A stretch of 64,000 bases of DNA from Streptomyces sp. Alt3 (GCF_030719215.1 NZ_CP120983.1:2604001-2668000); one strand, 5' to 3'. Numbered from the stretch's first letter, positions 50,927 to 60,494 are shown. Notes: a model not told the origin generated them from the letters alone. A program made the numbers and translations.

Positions 50927-52276
50927 TCAGCCCTGTCTCGCACTTCGGTACCGGACACGCGTTCTACGCACCTCCACGACCAGCAGAAGCGTGCAGACCG
51001 TTCCCACGACACCCGAGCACGCGACCACCTGGTGCACCGGGAAGAACTCCGCGGCCAGCCCCGCGAGGGCCATGCCCAGCCCCTGGACCGTCATCAGGCC
51101 GGCGGTGAGGAGGGTCATGGCCCGTCCCCTCAGGTGCTCGGGGACCGCCTCCACGAACCACTGGTCGAGCCCGATGATGTACGCCGCGCCGGCCCCGGCC
51201 AGCACCAGGGCGGCCACGGTCACGGCCATCCCCGGGCGGAAGGCGTACAGCGCGAGGGGCAGCAGCCCGAGGGCGGCGGCCGGCAGCACGATCCGGGAGC
51301 GGGCACGGGGGCCGAGGGCGGTCCCGACGTACAGCTCGGTACCGATGTGGCCGACGGCCATCGCGCACATCAGCAGCCCGAGGGCGGCGGGGCCGGCGCC
51401 GATGGCGTCGACGTACGGCGCGGCCAGGGCCTCCGGGGCGACGACGAAGAAGGCGGGCACCCAGAAGAGCAGGAGCAGCCCCCGGATCCGGCGGTCGCCG
51501 AGGACGGCCCTGGCCCCCGCGAGCGACTCGGCGAGCAGCGGGCCGGCGGTGTCCTTCCCCGTACGGGCGGGCCGGTCGAGGGTGCCGAGGCGCAGCAGCG
51601 CCGCGGAGCAGAGGAACGTCATGACGGTGACCGCGATCGCCCCACGCGGGGACAGCACGGTGAGCAGCATCCCGCCCGCGCCGAATCCGATGAGCATGGC
51701 GCTCTGCGAGACCAGGCGCAGCAGCGAACGCCCGAGGACGTAGAGGTCGCCCTCGCCGAGGATGTCGGTGAGGGCCGCCGTCCTGGTCCCGGTGAAGACG
51801 GGGGCCACCGCCGCCACGGCGCAGCGCAGCGCGAGGAGCACGCCGACCGGGGTGCCGGGGAGCACCATCACGGCGACGCAGCCCGCGCAGATCAGGTCGC
51901 AGGTGACGAGGACGCGGCGGGCGGGGTAGCGGTCGGCGACCCCGGCGAAGAGGGTGCCGCCGACGACGTACGGGAGGAAACCGAGCGCGAACGTGAGGGC
52001 GGACAGGAGGGGTGAGCCGGTGAGGTCGTAGACGAGGACGGTGAGCGCCAGTTCGCTGACGGTCACGCCGAGGAGGGAGAGCAGATGCGCGGCGAAGACC
52101 GCGCGGAACTCCCGCACGGCGAGGACGGCCCGGTAGCCCTTGGCTCCGGGGTCGGCCTCCGGGGCGGAGCCCGGGTCGCGGGAGGAGGTCCGCTCCGGAG
52201 GCCTGGCCGGGGACAGCCCCTCGACGGCGGGCGCTTCGCGGGGTGTTCCCGCCGGGGTGGTGGTGTCGTTCGGCAT
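50927..52276 (-). CDS. MFS transporter
   Basis: 449 residues from the ATG at 52276. A Pro-rich cytoplasmic tail of about 60 residues is followed by about 12 membrane helices. The loop motif ADRYPARRVLVTCDL between helices 2 and 3 and the MFS_3-like sequence FTGTRTAALTDILG support a drug or siderophore exporter type. Substrate unknown. It is divergent from, and probably repressed by, the ArsR-like gene 73 bases away. Confidence 0.88.
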   Translation of the reverse strand: MPNDTTTPAGTPREAPAVEGLSPARPPERTSSRDPGSAPEADPGAKGYRAVLAVREFRAVFAAHLLSLLGVTVSELALTVLVYDLTGSPLLSALTFALGFLPYVVGGTLFAGVADRYPARRVLVTCDLICAGCVAVMVLPGTPVGVLLALRCAVAAVAPVFTGTRTAALTDILGEGDLYVLGRSLLRLVSQSAMLIGFGAGGMLLTVLSPRGAIAVTVMTFLCSAALLRLGTLDRPARTGKDTAGPLLAESLAGARAVLGDRRIRGLLLLFWVPAFFVVAPEALAAPYVDAIGAGPAALGLLMCAMAVGHIGTELYVGTALGPRARSRIVLPAAALGLLPLALYAFRPGMAVTVAALVLAGAGAAYIIGLDQWFVEAVPEHLRGRAMTLLTAGLMTVQGLGMALAGLAAEFFPVHQVVACSGVVGTVCTLLLVVEVRRTRVRYRSARQG

Positions 52277-52316
52277 GGACGCAGCGTGGGGCAGGGACCC
52301 GGCCTCTTCGTAGACT

Positions 52317-52332
52317 TTCGGTTCACGCCGAA
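52317..52332. promoter_or_regulatory. Palindrome TTCGG-N6-CCGAA between the MFS and ArsR-like genes
   Basis: An inverted repeat in the short divergent spacer, 17 bases before the regulator start; a likely shared operator. Confidence 0.55.
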
Positions 52333-52349
52333 TATCCGAGTGGGGGCGC

Positions 52350-53336
52350 ATGCCGTTCCATCTGTACTTCGACGAGAGCGATCTGCTCCGCGTCCGCTTC
52401 GCTCTGTCACCGCTCTGGGAGACGCAGGAGGCCGTGCGCACGCTCCACCGCCGGTCTCGGCACGGGTACCACCTGCCGTGGCTGCGGCGGATCGAGGAGG
52501 GTGCGGCGGGGCTCGATCTCACGCCGCTGTGGCTGCTGATGCCCGAGTCCGGCTTCAACCCGGACTTCATCTGCCCGCCGCCCCTCGGACCGCTCGCCGG
52601 CTTCGAGGAGGAGCTGGCGGCCGTACGCGCGACGGATCCGGCGACCGCCCGCAACGACATCGCCCTCGCGCTCGCGGACACCCCCGGCGGCCTCCGCTCC
52701 CCCGCCGGCAGGCGGATGCTGGCCGACCCGGCACGGGCCGTCCAGGAGCTGGCGGACCTGCTGGAGCAGGCCTGGCGGGTGATGGTCGAGCCGCACTGGC
52801 CCCGGCTGCGGGCCCTGCTGGAGGCGGACGTCGCCTACCACTCGCGCCGCCTGGCGGAGGTCGGTTTCGGGGGGCTCCTGAGCGAGATCAGTCCACAGTT
52901 GCGCTGGGCCGGCTCGACGCTGACGGTGGCCGGCACCCGGGGCGACCACAGCCGGGTCCTGGGCGGCCAGGGACTCGTGCTGATGCCCAGCGTCTTCGTG
53001 TGGCCCGACGTGGTCGGCGGCCACGAGCCTCCCTGGCAGCCCGCCGTGATCTATCCCGCGCGCGGCATCGGCGGTCTGTGGACCGAGGCCGCCGAGCGGA
53101 CCCCCGACACCCTGGCCGGGCTGCTGGGGAGGGCACGCGCCGACGTGCTCTGCGCCCTCGCCGAACCGGCAGGGACGAGCGCGCTGGCGCACCGGCTCGG
53201 CCTCGCCCCGTCCTCCGTGTCGGCGCACCTGAAGGTGCTGCGCGCGGCCGGCCTGCTCACCTCACGGCGCTACGGGCACCAGGTGCTGTACGAGCGCACC
53301 CCCCTGGGCATCACGCTGTCGGGGCAGGAGTCCTGA
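52350..53336 (+). CDS. ArsR-like HTH regulator with DUF5937-type N-domain
   Basis: 328 residues. The N-terminal 240 residues (MPFHLYFDESDLLRVRFALSPLWETQEAVR) match the DUF5937 type found on large ArsR-like regulators. The C-terminal winged helix is at about 255-325 (ARADVLCALAEPAGTSALAHRLGLAPSSVSAHLKVLRAAGLLTSRRYGHQVLY). No cysteine metal box is present, so it is not a metal sensor. It is divergent from the MFS exporter, a common regulator-exporter pairing. Confidence 0.9.
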   Translation: MPFHLYFDESDLLRVRFALSPLWETQEAVRTLHRRSRHGYHLPWLRRIEEGAAGLDLTPLWLLMPESGFNPDFICPPPLGPLAGFEEELAAVRATDPATARNDIALALADTPGGLRSPAGRRMLADPARAVQELADLLEQAWRVMVEPHWPRLRALLEADVAYHSRRLAEVGFGGLLSEISPQLRWAGSTLTVAGTRGDHSRVLGGQGLVLMPSVFVWPDVVGGHEPPWQPAVIYPARGIGGLWTEAAERTPDTLAGLLGRARADVLCALAEPAGTSALAHRLGLAPSSVSAHLKVLRAAGLLTSRRYGHQVLYERTPLGITLSGQES

Positions 53337-53355
53337 TCCACGCGACGCGCGCGGA

Positions 53356-54729
53356 TCAGTTCCCGCCCGTCGGGGTGCTCGCGTTGGCGACGGTCAGCGC
53401 GGGCTCCGGCTCCTGGACGGGGGCCTGAGCAGGGGACCGGCCGGGCACGGTGCGGGCCGCGCGCCCGCGCAGCAGGGCGAGGGACCACAGCGCGAGGGGC
53501 GCGAGAGCGGTCACCAGGGCGAGCACCGCCCAGGGGCGCAGCTGCGCGTGGGTGAGCACGAGCAGGCAGCTCAGCGCGGCGAACAGCCAGGTGGCGGCCT
53601 CCACGGGACCACGGGCGAGCGTCAGCGTGTAGCCGACGAGCCGTCCGGGCGGCACCCGGAACAGCGCCTTGCCGTACTGGCGCAACAGTGTCCCGTACGC
53701 CCCGCGGGACCGCCGCGGCCGACGGTCGCCGAGGTCCGCCCAGGAGACGGGCTCCTTTCCGGCGCCGGGAAGGTCCGCCGCGTGGACGGAGCGCCAGTAC
53801 CGTCCGGTCAGCGGGTTGCGCAGCCGGTGGATCTCGAAACCGGTGACCGTGGCGTCCGTGACGGAGTCGTGGAAGCCGCCGGCCTGGCGCAGTGCCGTCA
53901 CGCGTACGACCGAGCCTGTCCCGTCGAGCAGGGGCGCCCCGTAGCGGTTGCCCGCCCGTTGGACCAGCGTGCCGAGGAGCGGCCGCGGTGACGCGGGGGC
54001 CTCGTCCCGCGGGCCCACGACGAAGGCGATGTCCGGATCACGGAACCAGCCCGTCGTCCGCTCCAGGGCCTCCGGCTGCGGGACGTGGCCGGCGTCGGCG
54101 GACACGACGAGGTCGTAGGCGTCGCCGTGCTTGGCGAGCCAGGCGTTGACGTTCCCGCGTTTCGTACCGGCCTTGTGCGGGCCCGTCCCCCGGTTCCACT
54201 CGGGCACCCCGAGCCGTGTGAAGTGGTGGACGCCCAGCTCGGCGCAGAGCATCCGCGCCTCGGGGTCGTCACCCTCGTCGAGCAGCCAGACGTCCAGCGG
54301 GCCCGGATGCCGCATGTGCACGGCGGCCTCCAGCGTGGCCCGCACCGCGGAGAGGGGCTCCCTGCCCGGGGTGTACGTGGTGAGGAGGGCGAGCCCGGTG
54401 CCGGGTTCCGGCGTCACGGGGACCGGGTCCCTGGCCACCGAGACGGCGTAGGCCACCGCGGCCACGTTGGCCAGCAGGAACAGCTCGACCGTGCCGACGG
54501 ACACCAGCGTCAGGGAGTCGGCGAGCACCAGCCATCTCCGGCCGCTGCCGCCGTGGGTCCAGTGCGTCGGCCACAGCGCGTGGAGCAGCAGCAGCCCGGT
54601 GACCGCGGGAAGGACGGGCAGCAGGAGGACGGCCGCGCCTGTCCGCGCCGGACGGCGGTACCGCACCCGGTACCCCGTCGCGAGCGGCCCCGCGGCGCCG
54701 CTGTCGTGATCGTGACCCTCCGTCGGCAT
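53356..54729 (-). CDS. Membrane glycosyltransferase, family 2-like
   Basis: 457 residues from the ATG at 54729 (GGGAGG upstream). Two N-terminal membrane helices (about 25-90), a cytoplasmic GT2 domain of about 250 residues with acidic motifs DVWLLDEGDD, VVSADAGH and VTDATVTGFEIH, then two C-terminal helices and a Pro/Ala tail. Its topology is like cellulose-synthase-type enzymes, but the QxxRW motif is degenerate (RQYGKALF). That leaves activity open; it could use a nucleotide sugar for a surface glycan or be a divergent relative. It stands alone, with no polysaccharide genes beside it. Confidence 0.8.
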   Translation of the reverse strand: MPTEGHDHDSGAAGPLATGYRVRYRRPARTGAAVLLLPVLPAVTGLLLLHALWPTHWTHGGSGRRWLVLADSLTLVSVGTVELFLLANVAAVAYAVSVARDPVPVTPEPGTGLALLTTYTPGREPLSAVRATLEAAVHMRHPGPLDVWLLDEGDDPEARMLCAELGVHHFTRLGVPEWNRGTGPHKAGTKRGNVNAWLAKHGDAYDLVVSADAGHVPQPEALERTTGWFRDPDIAFVVGPRDEAPASPRPLLGTLVQRAGNRYGAPLLDGTGSVVRVTALRQAGGFHDSVTDATVTGFEIHRLRNPLTGRYWRSVHAADLPGAGKEPVSWADLGDRRPRRSRGAYGTLLRQYGKALFRVPPGRLVGYTLTLARGPVEAATWLFAALSCLLVLTHAQLRPWAVLALVTALAPLALWSLALLRGRAARTVPGRSPAQAPVQEPEPALTVANASTPTGGN

Positions 54730-54834
54730 CACGCCTCCCATGGTCGGACCGTTCCGGTATCCCCACAGAAGGGGAGATGCGGCGGCGTGTCGACCTGACA
54801 GGACCGAGCGAGGGGTTTTATTCGCCCGAACGGA

Positions 54835-54864
54835 AAGAGCCCCCGGTGCCTGCCGGGGGCTCTT
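54835..54864 (-). terminator. Terminator downstream of the thiamine-binding protein gene
   Basis: A 12-bp stem, AAGAGCCCCCGG with its complement, and a 6-nt loop, 27 bases after the stop. Confidence 0.85.
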
Positions 54865-54890
54865 CGTGCGTGACGGGTTCGGACGGGGGG

Positions 54891-55184
54891 TCAGCCCGCG
54901 AGGTGCCGTTCCACCGTCTCGACCTTGGAGGTCAGACCGTCGGTGACGCCCGGCCGGATGTCGGCCTTCAGTACCAGGGAGACACGGCCCGCACGGGCCT
55001 CGACGGCGGCGACGGCGCGCTTGACGACGTCCATGACCTCGTCCCACTCGCCCTCGATCGAGGTGAACATCGCGTCCGTGCGGTTGGGCAGTCCGGACTC
55101 GCGGACGACGCGGACGGCGTCGGCGACGTACTCACCGACGTCCTCGCCGACACCCAGCGGACTGACGGAGAAGGCGACGATCAT
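54891..55184 (-). CDS. MTH1187/YkoF-type thiamine-binding protein
   Basis: 97 residues. [57 protein letters not shown] is the DUF77/MTH1187 signature, a ferredoxin-like fold that assembles as a tetramer and binds thiamine or related pyrimidines. The ATG overlaps the stop of the DUF3817 gene by 4 bases, so the two are coupled. No thiamine transporter or TPP riboswitch is seen. Confidence 0.92.
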   Translation of the reverse strand: MIVAFSVSPLGVGEDVGEYVADAVRVVRESGLPNRTDAMFTSIEGEWDEVMDVVKRAVAAVEARAGRVSLVLKADIRPGVTDGLTSKVETVERHLAG

Positions 55185-55531
55185 GCGTTCACCGTGCCCT
55201 CGGCGCGGGCGCGGGCGGCGATGACGCCGTCGGCCTCGTACTTCTTCAGCAGCTTCTCCCCGTAGAGGCCGCCGAAGGGGACCACCGCGAGCAGGAAGAA
55301 CAGGGCGACGCGCTTGAGCGGCCACTTCGCCTTGACCCACACGTCCAGGAGGAACACCACGTAGATCGTGAAGAGGAGGCCGTGCAGCGCGCCGAGGGGC
55401 GGCATCAGGAAGTCGATGTCCGAGACCCGCATGAGCAGCGAGCCGAAGATGAGCAGCGCCGGGAAGGACAGCGCCTCGGGAAGCGAGATGAGGCGCAGCC
55501 GGTGCAGGGCGGAAGCGGTCTTGATGTCCAC
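55181..55531 (-). CDS. DUF3817 small membrane protein (second copy)
   Basis: 116 residues from a GTG with GAAGGTG upstream; an ATG 60 bases earlier is possible. Three membrane helices ([50 protein letters not shown]) carry the DUF3817 signature. It is paralogous to the gene at 49,988 but is coupled to a thiamine-binding protein rather than a MarR regulator. Function unknown. Confidence 0.88.
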   Translation of the reverse strand: MDIKTASALHRLRLISLPEALSFPALLIFGSLLMRVSDIDFLMPPLGALHGLLFTIYVVFLLDVWVKAKWPLKRVALFFLLAVVPFGGLYGEKLLKKYEADGVIAARARAEGTVNA

Positions 55532-55734
55532 GAGGGCACCTTCGGTGGGAGGGGCGTGTCGGCTTGTGAACGCAGGCACAAGCACAGCCATTGTGGCATC
55601 GCCCCCGGCCCCCGGGAGCGCGGGGTCCGGGTCCGGTCCGTGCGGCACGTATCGGCGCATATCAGGGTCGTCCCGGGGTCGTGATCCACCGTCGGGCTCT
55701 GTCCGCCGGGGTCCCCGGCGGCTAACGTCGCACT

Positions 55735-56373
55735 GTGGCGATGTTCCGACTCCAAGGCAGCAAGACGCTCGCCGTCGACCTGACAGGCGACGCCGTCAAG
55801 GCGAAGAACGGCTCGATGGTCGCGTACGACGGCCGGATGGCGTTCAAGAAGATGTCGGGCGGCGGTGAGGGGCTCCGCGGCATGGTGACCCGCCGGCTGA
55901 CCGGCGAGCAGATGGAAGTGATGGAGGTGAAGGGGCAGGGCACCTGCTATTTCGCCGACCGGGCGAGCGAGATCAACCTCGTGTCACTGCACGGCGACAC
56001 CCTCTACGTCGAGGCGAGCAATCTGCTGGTCACGGACGCCGGGCTGCGCACCGGTACCTCCTTCACGGGCCTTCGCGGCGGGGCGAGCGGCAACGGCCTG
56101 TTCACCACGACCGTCGAGGGGACCGGTCAGGCGGCGATCATGTCGGACGGCGCGGCCGTGGTGCTGCGGGTGTCGCCCCAGTACCCGCTGCACGTCGACC
56201 CCGGCGCCTACATCGCCCACCAGGGCAGGCTCCAGCAGCACCTCCAGTCCGGGGTGAACTTCCGGACGTTCATGGGCGAGGGCTCCGGCGAGTCCTTCCA
56301 GATCCGCTTCGAGGGCGACGGGCTCGTCTACGTGCAGCCCAGCGAGCGGAACACCGTCGGGGGCGATGTCTGA
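55735..56373 (+). CDS. AIM24 family protein, copy 1
   Basis: 212 residues from a GTG, or an ATG six bases later. FRLQGSKTLAVDLTGDAVKAKNGSMVAYDG, then GQGTCYFADRASEINLVSLHGDTLYVEASNLLV, then SGNGLFTTTVEG is the AIM24/TRAP-like double beta-barrel. Bacterial members are of unknown function. It is the first of three paralogues; its TGA overlaps the next ATG by one base. There is no signal peptide, so it is cytoplasmic. Confidence 0.92.
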   Translation: MAMFRLQGSKTLAVDLTGDAVKAKNGSMVAYDGRMAFKKMSGGGEGLRGMVTRRLTGEQMEVMEVKGQGTCYFADRASEINLVSLHGDTLYVEASNLLVTDAGLRTGTSFTGLRGGASGNGLFTTTVEGTGQAAIMSDGAAVVLRVSPQYPLHVDPGAYIAHQGRLQQHLQSGVNFRTFMGEGSGESFQIRFEGDGLVYVQPSERNTVGGDV

Positions 56374-57023
56374 TGCCGTTCCGTGAGATCAACTCGAAGA
56401 TGGTCGAGGCCGCGGTGGCGCCCGGCCGGAAGATGTACAGCCAGCGCGGCGCGATGCTCGCGTACCGGGGCGACGTCTCCTTCACCCCGGACATCCGGGG
56501 CGGGCAGGGCGGTCTGGGGTCGATGATCGGCCGGCGGGTGGCCAACGAGGCGACCCCCCTGATGACGGTCGAGGGCAGCGGCACGGTGATGTTCGGCCAC
56601 GGGGGCCACCACATCCAGGTGATCGACCTGGCCGGCGACACCCTCTACGTGGAGGCCGACCGGTTGCTCGCCTTCGACGGGACGCTCCGGCAGGGCACCA
56701 TGTTCATGGGCTCGCAGGGCGGGGTGATGGGCATGGTGCGCGGGCAGGTGACCGGGCAGGGTCTGTTCACGACGACGCTCAAGGGCCACGGCTCGGTGGC
56801 CGTGATGGCGCACGGCGGGGTCGTCGAGCTGCCGATCGCACCGGGCCGGCCGGTGCACGTGGACCCGCAGGCGTACGTCGCCCACCACGGGGACGTGACC
56901 AACAAGCTGTCCACCGCGCTCGGCTGGCGCGACATGGTGGGGCGCGGTTCCGGGGAGGCGTTCCAGCTGGAGCTCAGCGGCGACGGAGCGGTGTACGTCC
57001 AGGCGTCGGAGGAGAAGCTGTGA
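56373..57023 (+). CDS. AIM24 family protein, copy 2
   Basis: 216 residues; the ATG shares its A with the upstream stop. FREINSKMVEAAVAPGRKMYSQRGAMLAYRGDVSF, then GHHIQVIDLAGDTLYVEADRLLAFDGTL, then GQGLFTTTLKGHGSVAVMAHGG show clear homology to copies 1 and 3, and this copy is the closest to the family consensus. The stop overlaps the next GTG by 4 bases. Coupled translation of the three suggests a hetero-oligomer. Confidence 0.92.
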   Translation: MPFREINSKMVEAAVAPGRKMYSQRGAMLAYRGDVSFTPDIRGGQGGLGSMIGRRVANEATPLMTVEGSGTVMFGHGGHHIQVIDLAGDTLYVEADRLLAFDGTLRQGTMFMGSQGGVMGMVRGQVTGQGLFTTTLKGHGSVAVMAHGGVVELPIAPGRPVHVDPQAYVAHHGDVTNKLSTALGWRDMVGRGSGEAFQLELSGDGAVYVQASEEKL

Positions 57024-57793
57024 GCACACCGGTGATCTTCGACCCGATGACGCTGCCGTCGGACGACAACGTCAACTCGTACACCTTCTGCGTGGAGCTC
57101 AAGGGGAGCCAGTGGTTCCTGCAGAAGGGCAAGATGATCGCCTACTACGGGCAGATCCAGTTCGACGGCATCGGGCACGGGCGCTTCGAGCGCCTGATCC
57201 GCACGAGCTTCCACTCACCGCTGCACGCGAGCGACTGGGTGGTGGCCGAGGGCAGCGGCAAGATGCTGCTCGCCGACCGGGCCTTCGACGTGAACTCCTT
57301 CGACCTGGAGGACGGCAACCTGACCATCCGGTCCGGCAATCTGCTGGCCTACCAGCCGACCCTGGCGCTGAAGCAGTCGATCGTCCCGGGCTTCCTGACC
57401 CTGATCGGCACGGGGAAGTTCGTCGCCGCGTCCAACGGCCCGGTGGTCTTCATGGAACCGCCGCTGCGGGTGGACCCGCAGGCGCTGGTGGGGTGGGCGG
57501 ACTGCCCCTCGCCCTGCCACCACTACGACCACGGCTACATGACGGGCGTGATGGGCGGGCTGCGCTCACTGACCGGGATCGGCGGGACGTCGGGCGAGGA
57601 GCACCAGTTCGAGTTCGTCGGGGCGGGCACGGTACTGCTCCAGTCGACCGAGGCGCTGATGCCCGAGCAGGCGACCGGCGGCGTCCCGCACGAACCGGGT
57701 GTGCCGGGCGGCGGGCAGGCGGGCGGTCAACACGGCTCCTCACCCCGCATGCCCGGTCAGCTGGGGGACCTCCAGCGTCGCTTCGGGCTGTGA
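57020..57793 (+). CDS. AIM24 family protein, copy 3
   Basis: 257 residues from a GTG with GGAGGAGAAG upstream. AIM24 fold (FCVELKGSQWFLQKGKMIAYYGQIQFDG, then FDVNSFDLEDGNLTIRSGNLLAYQPTL) with a Gly/Pro/Gln-rich tail of about 40 residues absent from the other two. A CPSPCHHYDHGY insert with two Cys and three His could bind a metal; it is unique to this copy. It ends the three-gene unit. Confidence 0.9.
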   Translation: MSTPVIFDPMTLPSDDNVNSYTFCVELKGSQWFLQKGKMIAYYGQIQFDGIGHGRFERLIRTSFHSPLHASDWVVAEGSGKMLLADRAFDVNSFDLEDGNLTIRSGNLLAYQPTLALKQSIVPGFLTLIGTGKFVAASNGPVVFMEPPLRVDPQALVGWADCPSPCHHYDHGYMTGVMGGLRSLTGIGGTSGEEHQFEFVGAGTVLLQSTEALMPEQATGGVPHEPGVPGGGQAGGQHGSSPRMPGQLGDLQRRFGL

Positions 57794-57891
57794 GCGGTAG
57801 TCTGCGGAGTGTGATGTCCAGGGGGGCAGGTGCGCTGACTCACACTCCCACAGTTCGTCCGGCTTTCAACATCTTAGGTAGAATCCCATAC

Positions 57892-58371
57892 ATGGAGATG
57901 ACCGAGACGGCCACTCGATGGCTGACCGATGCGGAGCAGTGCGCCTGGCGCACCCACCTCGACGTCAGCAGGCTGCTGACTCATCAGCTGGAGAAGGACC
58001 TCCAGCCGTTCGGCCTGACCATGAACGACTACGAGATCCTGGTCAACCTCTCCGAGTCGGACGACCAGCGGATGCGGATGAGCGATCTCGCCGCCGCCAC
58101 CCTGCAGTCCAAGAGCAGGCTCTCGCACCAGATCACCCGCATGGAGAACGCGGGCCTGGTGCGGCGCGAGCACTGCGAGTCGGACCGGCGCGGGCTGTTC
58201 GCGGTCCTCACCGACCTCGGCGGCGAGACGATGCGTAAGGTCGCGCCGCACCATGTCGAGTCGGTGCGCAGGCACTTCATGGACCTGCTCTCCCCCGACG
58301 AACTCTCCGAACTGAACGCGGCGTTGACTCCGATCGCGGAGCATCTGCGCGGTCGGCGCGGCAAGCCGTAA
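57892..58371 (+). CDS. MarR-family transcriptional regulator
   Basis: 159 residues from MEMTETATRWLTDAEQCAWRTHLDVSRLLTHQLEKDL. A winged helix (about 45-115) with MNDYEILVNLSESDDQRMRMSDLAAATLQSKSRLSHQITRMENAGLVRREHCESDRRG. A -10-like TAGAAT (57879-57884) ends seven bases before the ATG, which suggests a leaderless message. The target is unknown; it may act elsewhere, since it converges on the two-component genes. Confidence 0.92.
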   Translation: MEMTETATRWLTDAEQCAWRTHLDVSRLLTHQLEKDLQPFGLTMNDYEILVNLSESDDQRMRMSDLAAATLQSKSRLSHQITRMENAGLVRREHCESDRRGLFAVLTDLGGETMRKVAPHHVESVRRHFMDLLSPDELSELNAALTPIAEHLRGRRGKP

Positions 58372-58383
58372 CGCTCACCCTCC

Positions 58384-59838
58384 TCAGCCGCCGTCGGCCG
58401 CCGGCTCCCGCCCGGCCGACGGCAGGCGCAGGGTGAACCGTGCGCCGCCGGCGGACGCCGTACCCACCGCGAGGGTGCCCCCGTGCCGGGAGACCACGTC
58501 ACGGGCGATGGCCAGACCGAGCCCGGCCCCGCCCTCGTCACGGCTGCGGGCGTCGTCCAGACGTACGAAGCGCTCGAAGATCCGGTCCCGCTCCGCCTCG
58601 GGCACGCCCGCGCCGTCGTCGGTGACCTCGACGAGCACGTCGCCCCGGTCGGCCCGCACCGAGACCGCCACCGCACGTTCCGCGTGACGCTCGGCGTTGT
58701 CCAGGAGATTGCCCAGCACCCGGGCCAACTGCCCCCGTGATCCGGCCACTTCGAGTGGGCCCAGGTCCGCCACGGACACCTCCGGCGGGATCCGGTCGGC
58801 CGCCCGCTGGGAGACCTCCTCGCGGACCAGGGCTCCCAGGTCGACCGCGGCGCGCCCCGGCCGCTCCCCCGCGTCCAGCCGGGCGAGCAGCAGCAGGTCC
58901 GCGGCCAGACCCTGAAGCCGTACGGTGTCGGCGACCGCGCCGGGGACGTCCAGCAGCTCGGGGTGGGCCTCCCCGACCTCCAACTGTGTGCGGAGCGAGG
59001 CGATCGGGCTGCGCAGCTCGTGCGAGGCGTCGGCGACGAAGCGGCGCTGCCGGTCGACCGACGCCTCCAGCACGGTCAGGGTCTCGTTGGTCGTCCGGGC
59101 CAGCCTCGCGATCTCGTCGCGCGAGTCAGGCTCGGGGACGCGGCGGCCCAGGTCCTCGGACGCGGTGATCGCGGCCAGCTCCCGCCGGATGCCCTCCACG
59201 GGCCGCAGTGCGCGACGGGTGACCAGCCAGGTCACTCCGGCGACGACGAGCAGCATGAGGGGCAGCCCGGTCAGCATGGAGTTGCGTACGGTGTCCACGG
59301 CCTCCTGTTCGGCCGCGAGCGGGGCGCCCGCGTGGACGGTCAGGGTGACGTCCTCGTCCGTGGTCAGCTCGACGGAGGCGAAACGGTAGTCGGCCGTCTC
59401 GCCGTCGACGGTGGCGGTGCCGTTCGCGAAGTCCGGCTGGTCGGACGACACCTCACCGCGGGGCGGGGTGCTCGCGTCGTCATCGTCGTCGTCATCGTCG
59501 TCCCCCGGGCTCGGGACCGGCGCCGACGGCACCGGATCGACCTCCGCCGTGCCCGTACCCGAGACCGCCTCCAGGTCCTTGGAGACGGCCACCACGCGCC
59601 CCTCCTCGTCCGTCACCTGGACGGGGTGGGTCTCCTCGTCGCCCAGTTCCAGCTCCGCGTACGTCGCCCCCAGAGCCAGCTGTCCGGCCACCTCCCGAGC
59701 GGCCACCTCGGCCTCCAGGCCCGCCCGGTCCGTCAGATTGCCCCGCAGCACCAGCAGGACGGCCAGCCCCGCGGCCGTCAGGGCGACGGCCACGACCAGG
59801 GTGGCGCCCAGGGCGGCCCTGGCCCGCACCGACCTCAC
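58384..59838 (-). CDS. OmpR-type sensor histidine kinase with poly-Asp sensor loop
   Basis: 484 residues from a GTG overlapping the response-regulator stop. A first membrane helix (about 8-28), an extracellular region of about 150 residues containing a run of nine Asp (SPGDDDDDDDDDASTPP), a second helix (SMLTGLPLMLLVVAGVTWLV), then HAMP (RRALRPVEGIRRELAAIT). The phosphoacceptor His is in FVADASHELRSPIASLRTQ and the ATPase has NLLDNAERHA, DDGAGVP and GAGLGLAIA. The poly-Asp loop suggests binding of a cation or cationic peptide. It probably controls the divergent PepSY gene. Confidence 0.93.
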   Translation of the reverse strand: MRSVRARAALGATLVVAVALTAAGLAVLLVLRGNLTDRAGLEAEVAAREVAGQLALGATYAELELGDEETHPVQVTDEEGRVVAVSKDLEAVSGTGTAEVDPVPSAPVPSPGDDDDDDDDDASTPPRGEVSSDQPDFANGTATVDGETADYRFASVELTTDEDVTLTVHAGAPLAAEQEAVDTVRNSMLTGLPLMLLVVAGVTWLVTRRALRPVEGIRRELAAITASEDLGRRVPEPDSRDEIARLARTTNETLTVLEASVDRQRRFVADASHELRSPIASLRTQLEVGEAHPELLDVPGAVADTVRLQGLAADLLLLARLDAGERPGRAAVDLGALVREEVSQRAADRIPPEVSVADLGPLEVAGSRGQLARVLGNLLDNAERHAERAVAVSVRADRGDVLVEVTDDGAGVPEAERDRIFERFVRLDDARSRDEGGAGLGLAIARDVVSRHGGTLAVGTASAGGARFTLRLPSAGREPAADGG

Positions 59839-60494
59839 AGCGCCTCCAGCCGGTAGCCCGCGCCCCGTACCGTACGGATCGACGCGGCGCCGAGCTTGCG
59901 GCGCAGGGTGCTGATGTAGACCTCGACGATGTTCGGGTCGCCGTCGTAGGCGAAGTCCCAGACGTGCTCCAGGATGTCCGCCTTGCTGACCACCTCGCCC
60001 GCCCGCCGCACGAGCTGTTCCAGGACGGCGAACTCCTTCGCGGTGAGGGTGATTTCGTCCTCTCCCCGGTGGACCCGTCGGGCGGCGGTGTCCATCCGCA
60101 GCGTGCCGACGGTCAGCACGGGCGAGGCCGAACCGCCGCGCCGGCGCAGCAGCGCCCTGATGCGGGCGACGAGCACGACGTACGAGAACGGCTTGGTCAG
60201 GTAGTCGTCGGCGCCCGTGTCCAGGCCCTCCGCCTCGTCGTACTCCCCGTCCTTCGCGGTCAGCATCAGGATGGGCGTCTCGTGCCCGGCGGCGCGCAGG
60301 GCGGCACAGATCCGGTAGCCGTTCATCCCGGGGAGCATGATGTCGAGGACCACGAGGTCGTGGACCCCCTGGCCCGCCAGGTGCAGGCCCTCCAGACCGT
60401 CGTGCACGACGTCCACGGCGAAGCCCTCGGCGGTCAGTCCCCTCGCGAGGGACGTGGCGAGGCGCTTCTCGTCCTCCACGATCAGCAGGCGCAT
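59835..60494 (-). CDS. OmpR-family response regulator
   Basis: 219 residues. Receiver with acidic pair EDE, phosphoacceptor Asp51 in LVVLDIMLPGMNGY, Thr in MLTAKD and Lys in LTKPFSY; C-terminal winged helix (about 125-219) ending VWDFAYDGDPNIVEVYISTLRRKLGAASIRTVRGAGYRLEAL. It precedes and overlaps its kinase. Repeated TTCAG half-sites lie between it and the divergent PepSY gene. Confidence 0.95.
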   Translation of the reverse strand: MRLLIVEDEKRLATSLARGLTAEGFAVDVVHDGLEGLHLAGQGVHDLVVLDIMLPGMNGYRICAALRAAGHETPILMLTAKDGEYDEAEGLDTGADDYLTKPFSYVVLVARIRALLRRRGGSASPVLTVGTLRMDTAARRVHRGEDEITLTAKEFAVLEQLVRRAGEVVSKADILEHVWDFAYDGDPNIVEVYISTLRRKLGAASIRTVRGAGYRLEAL

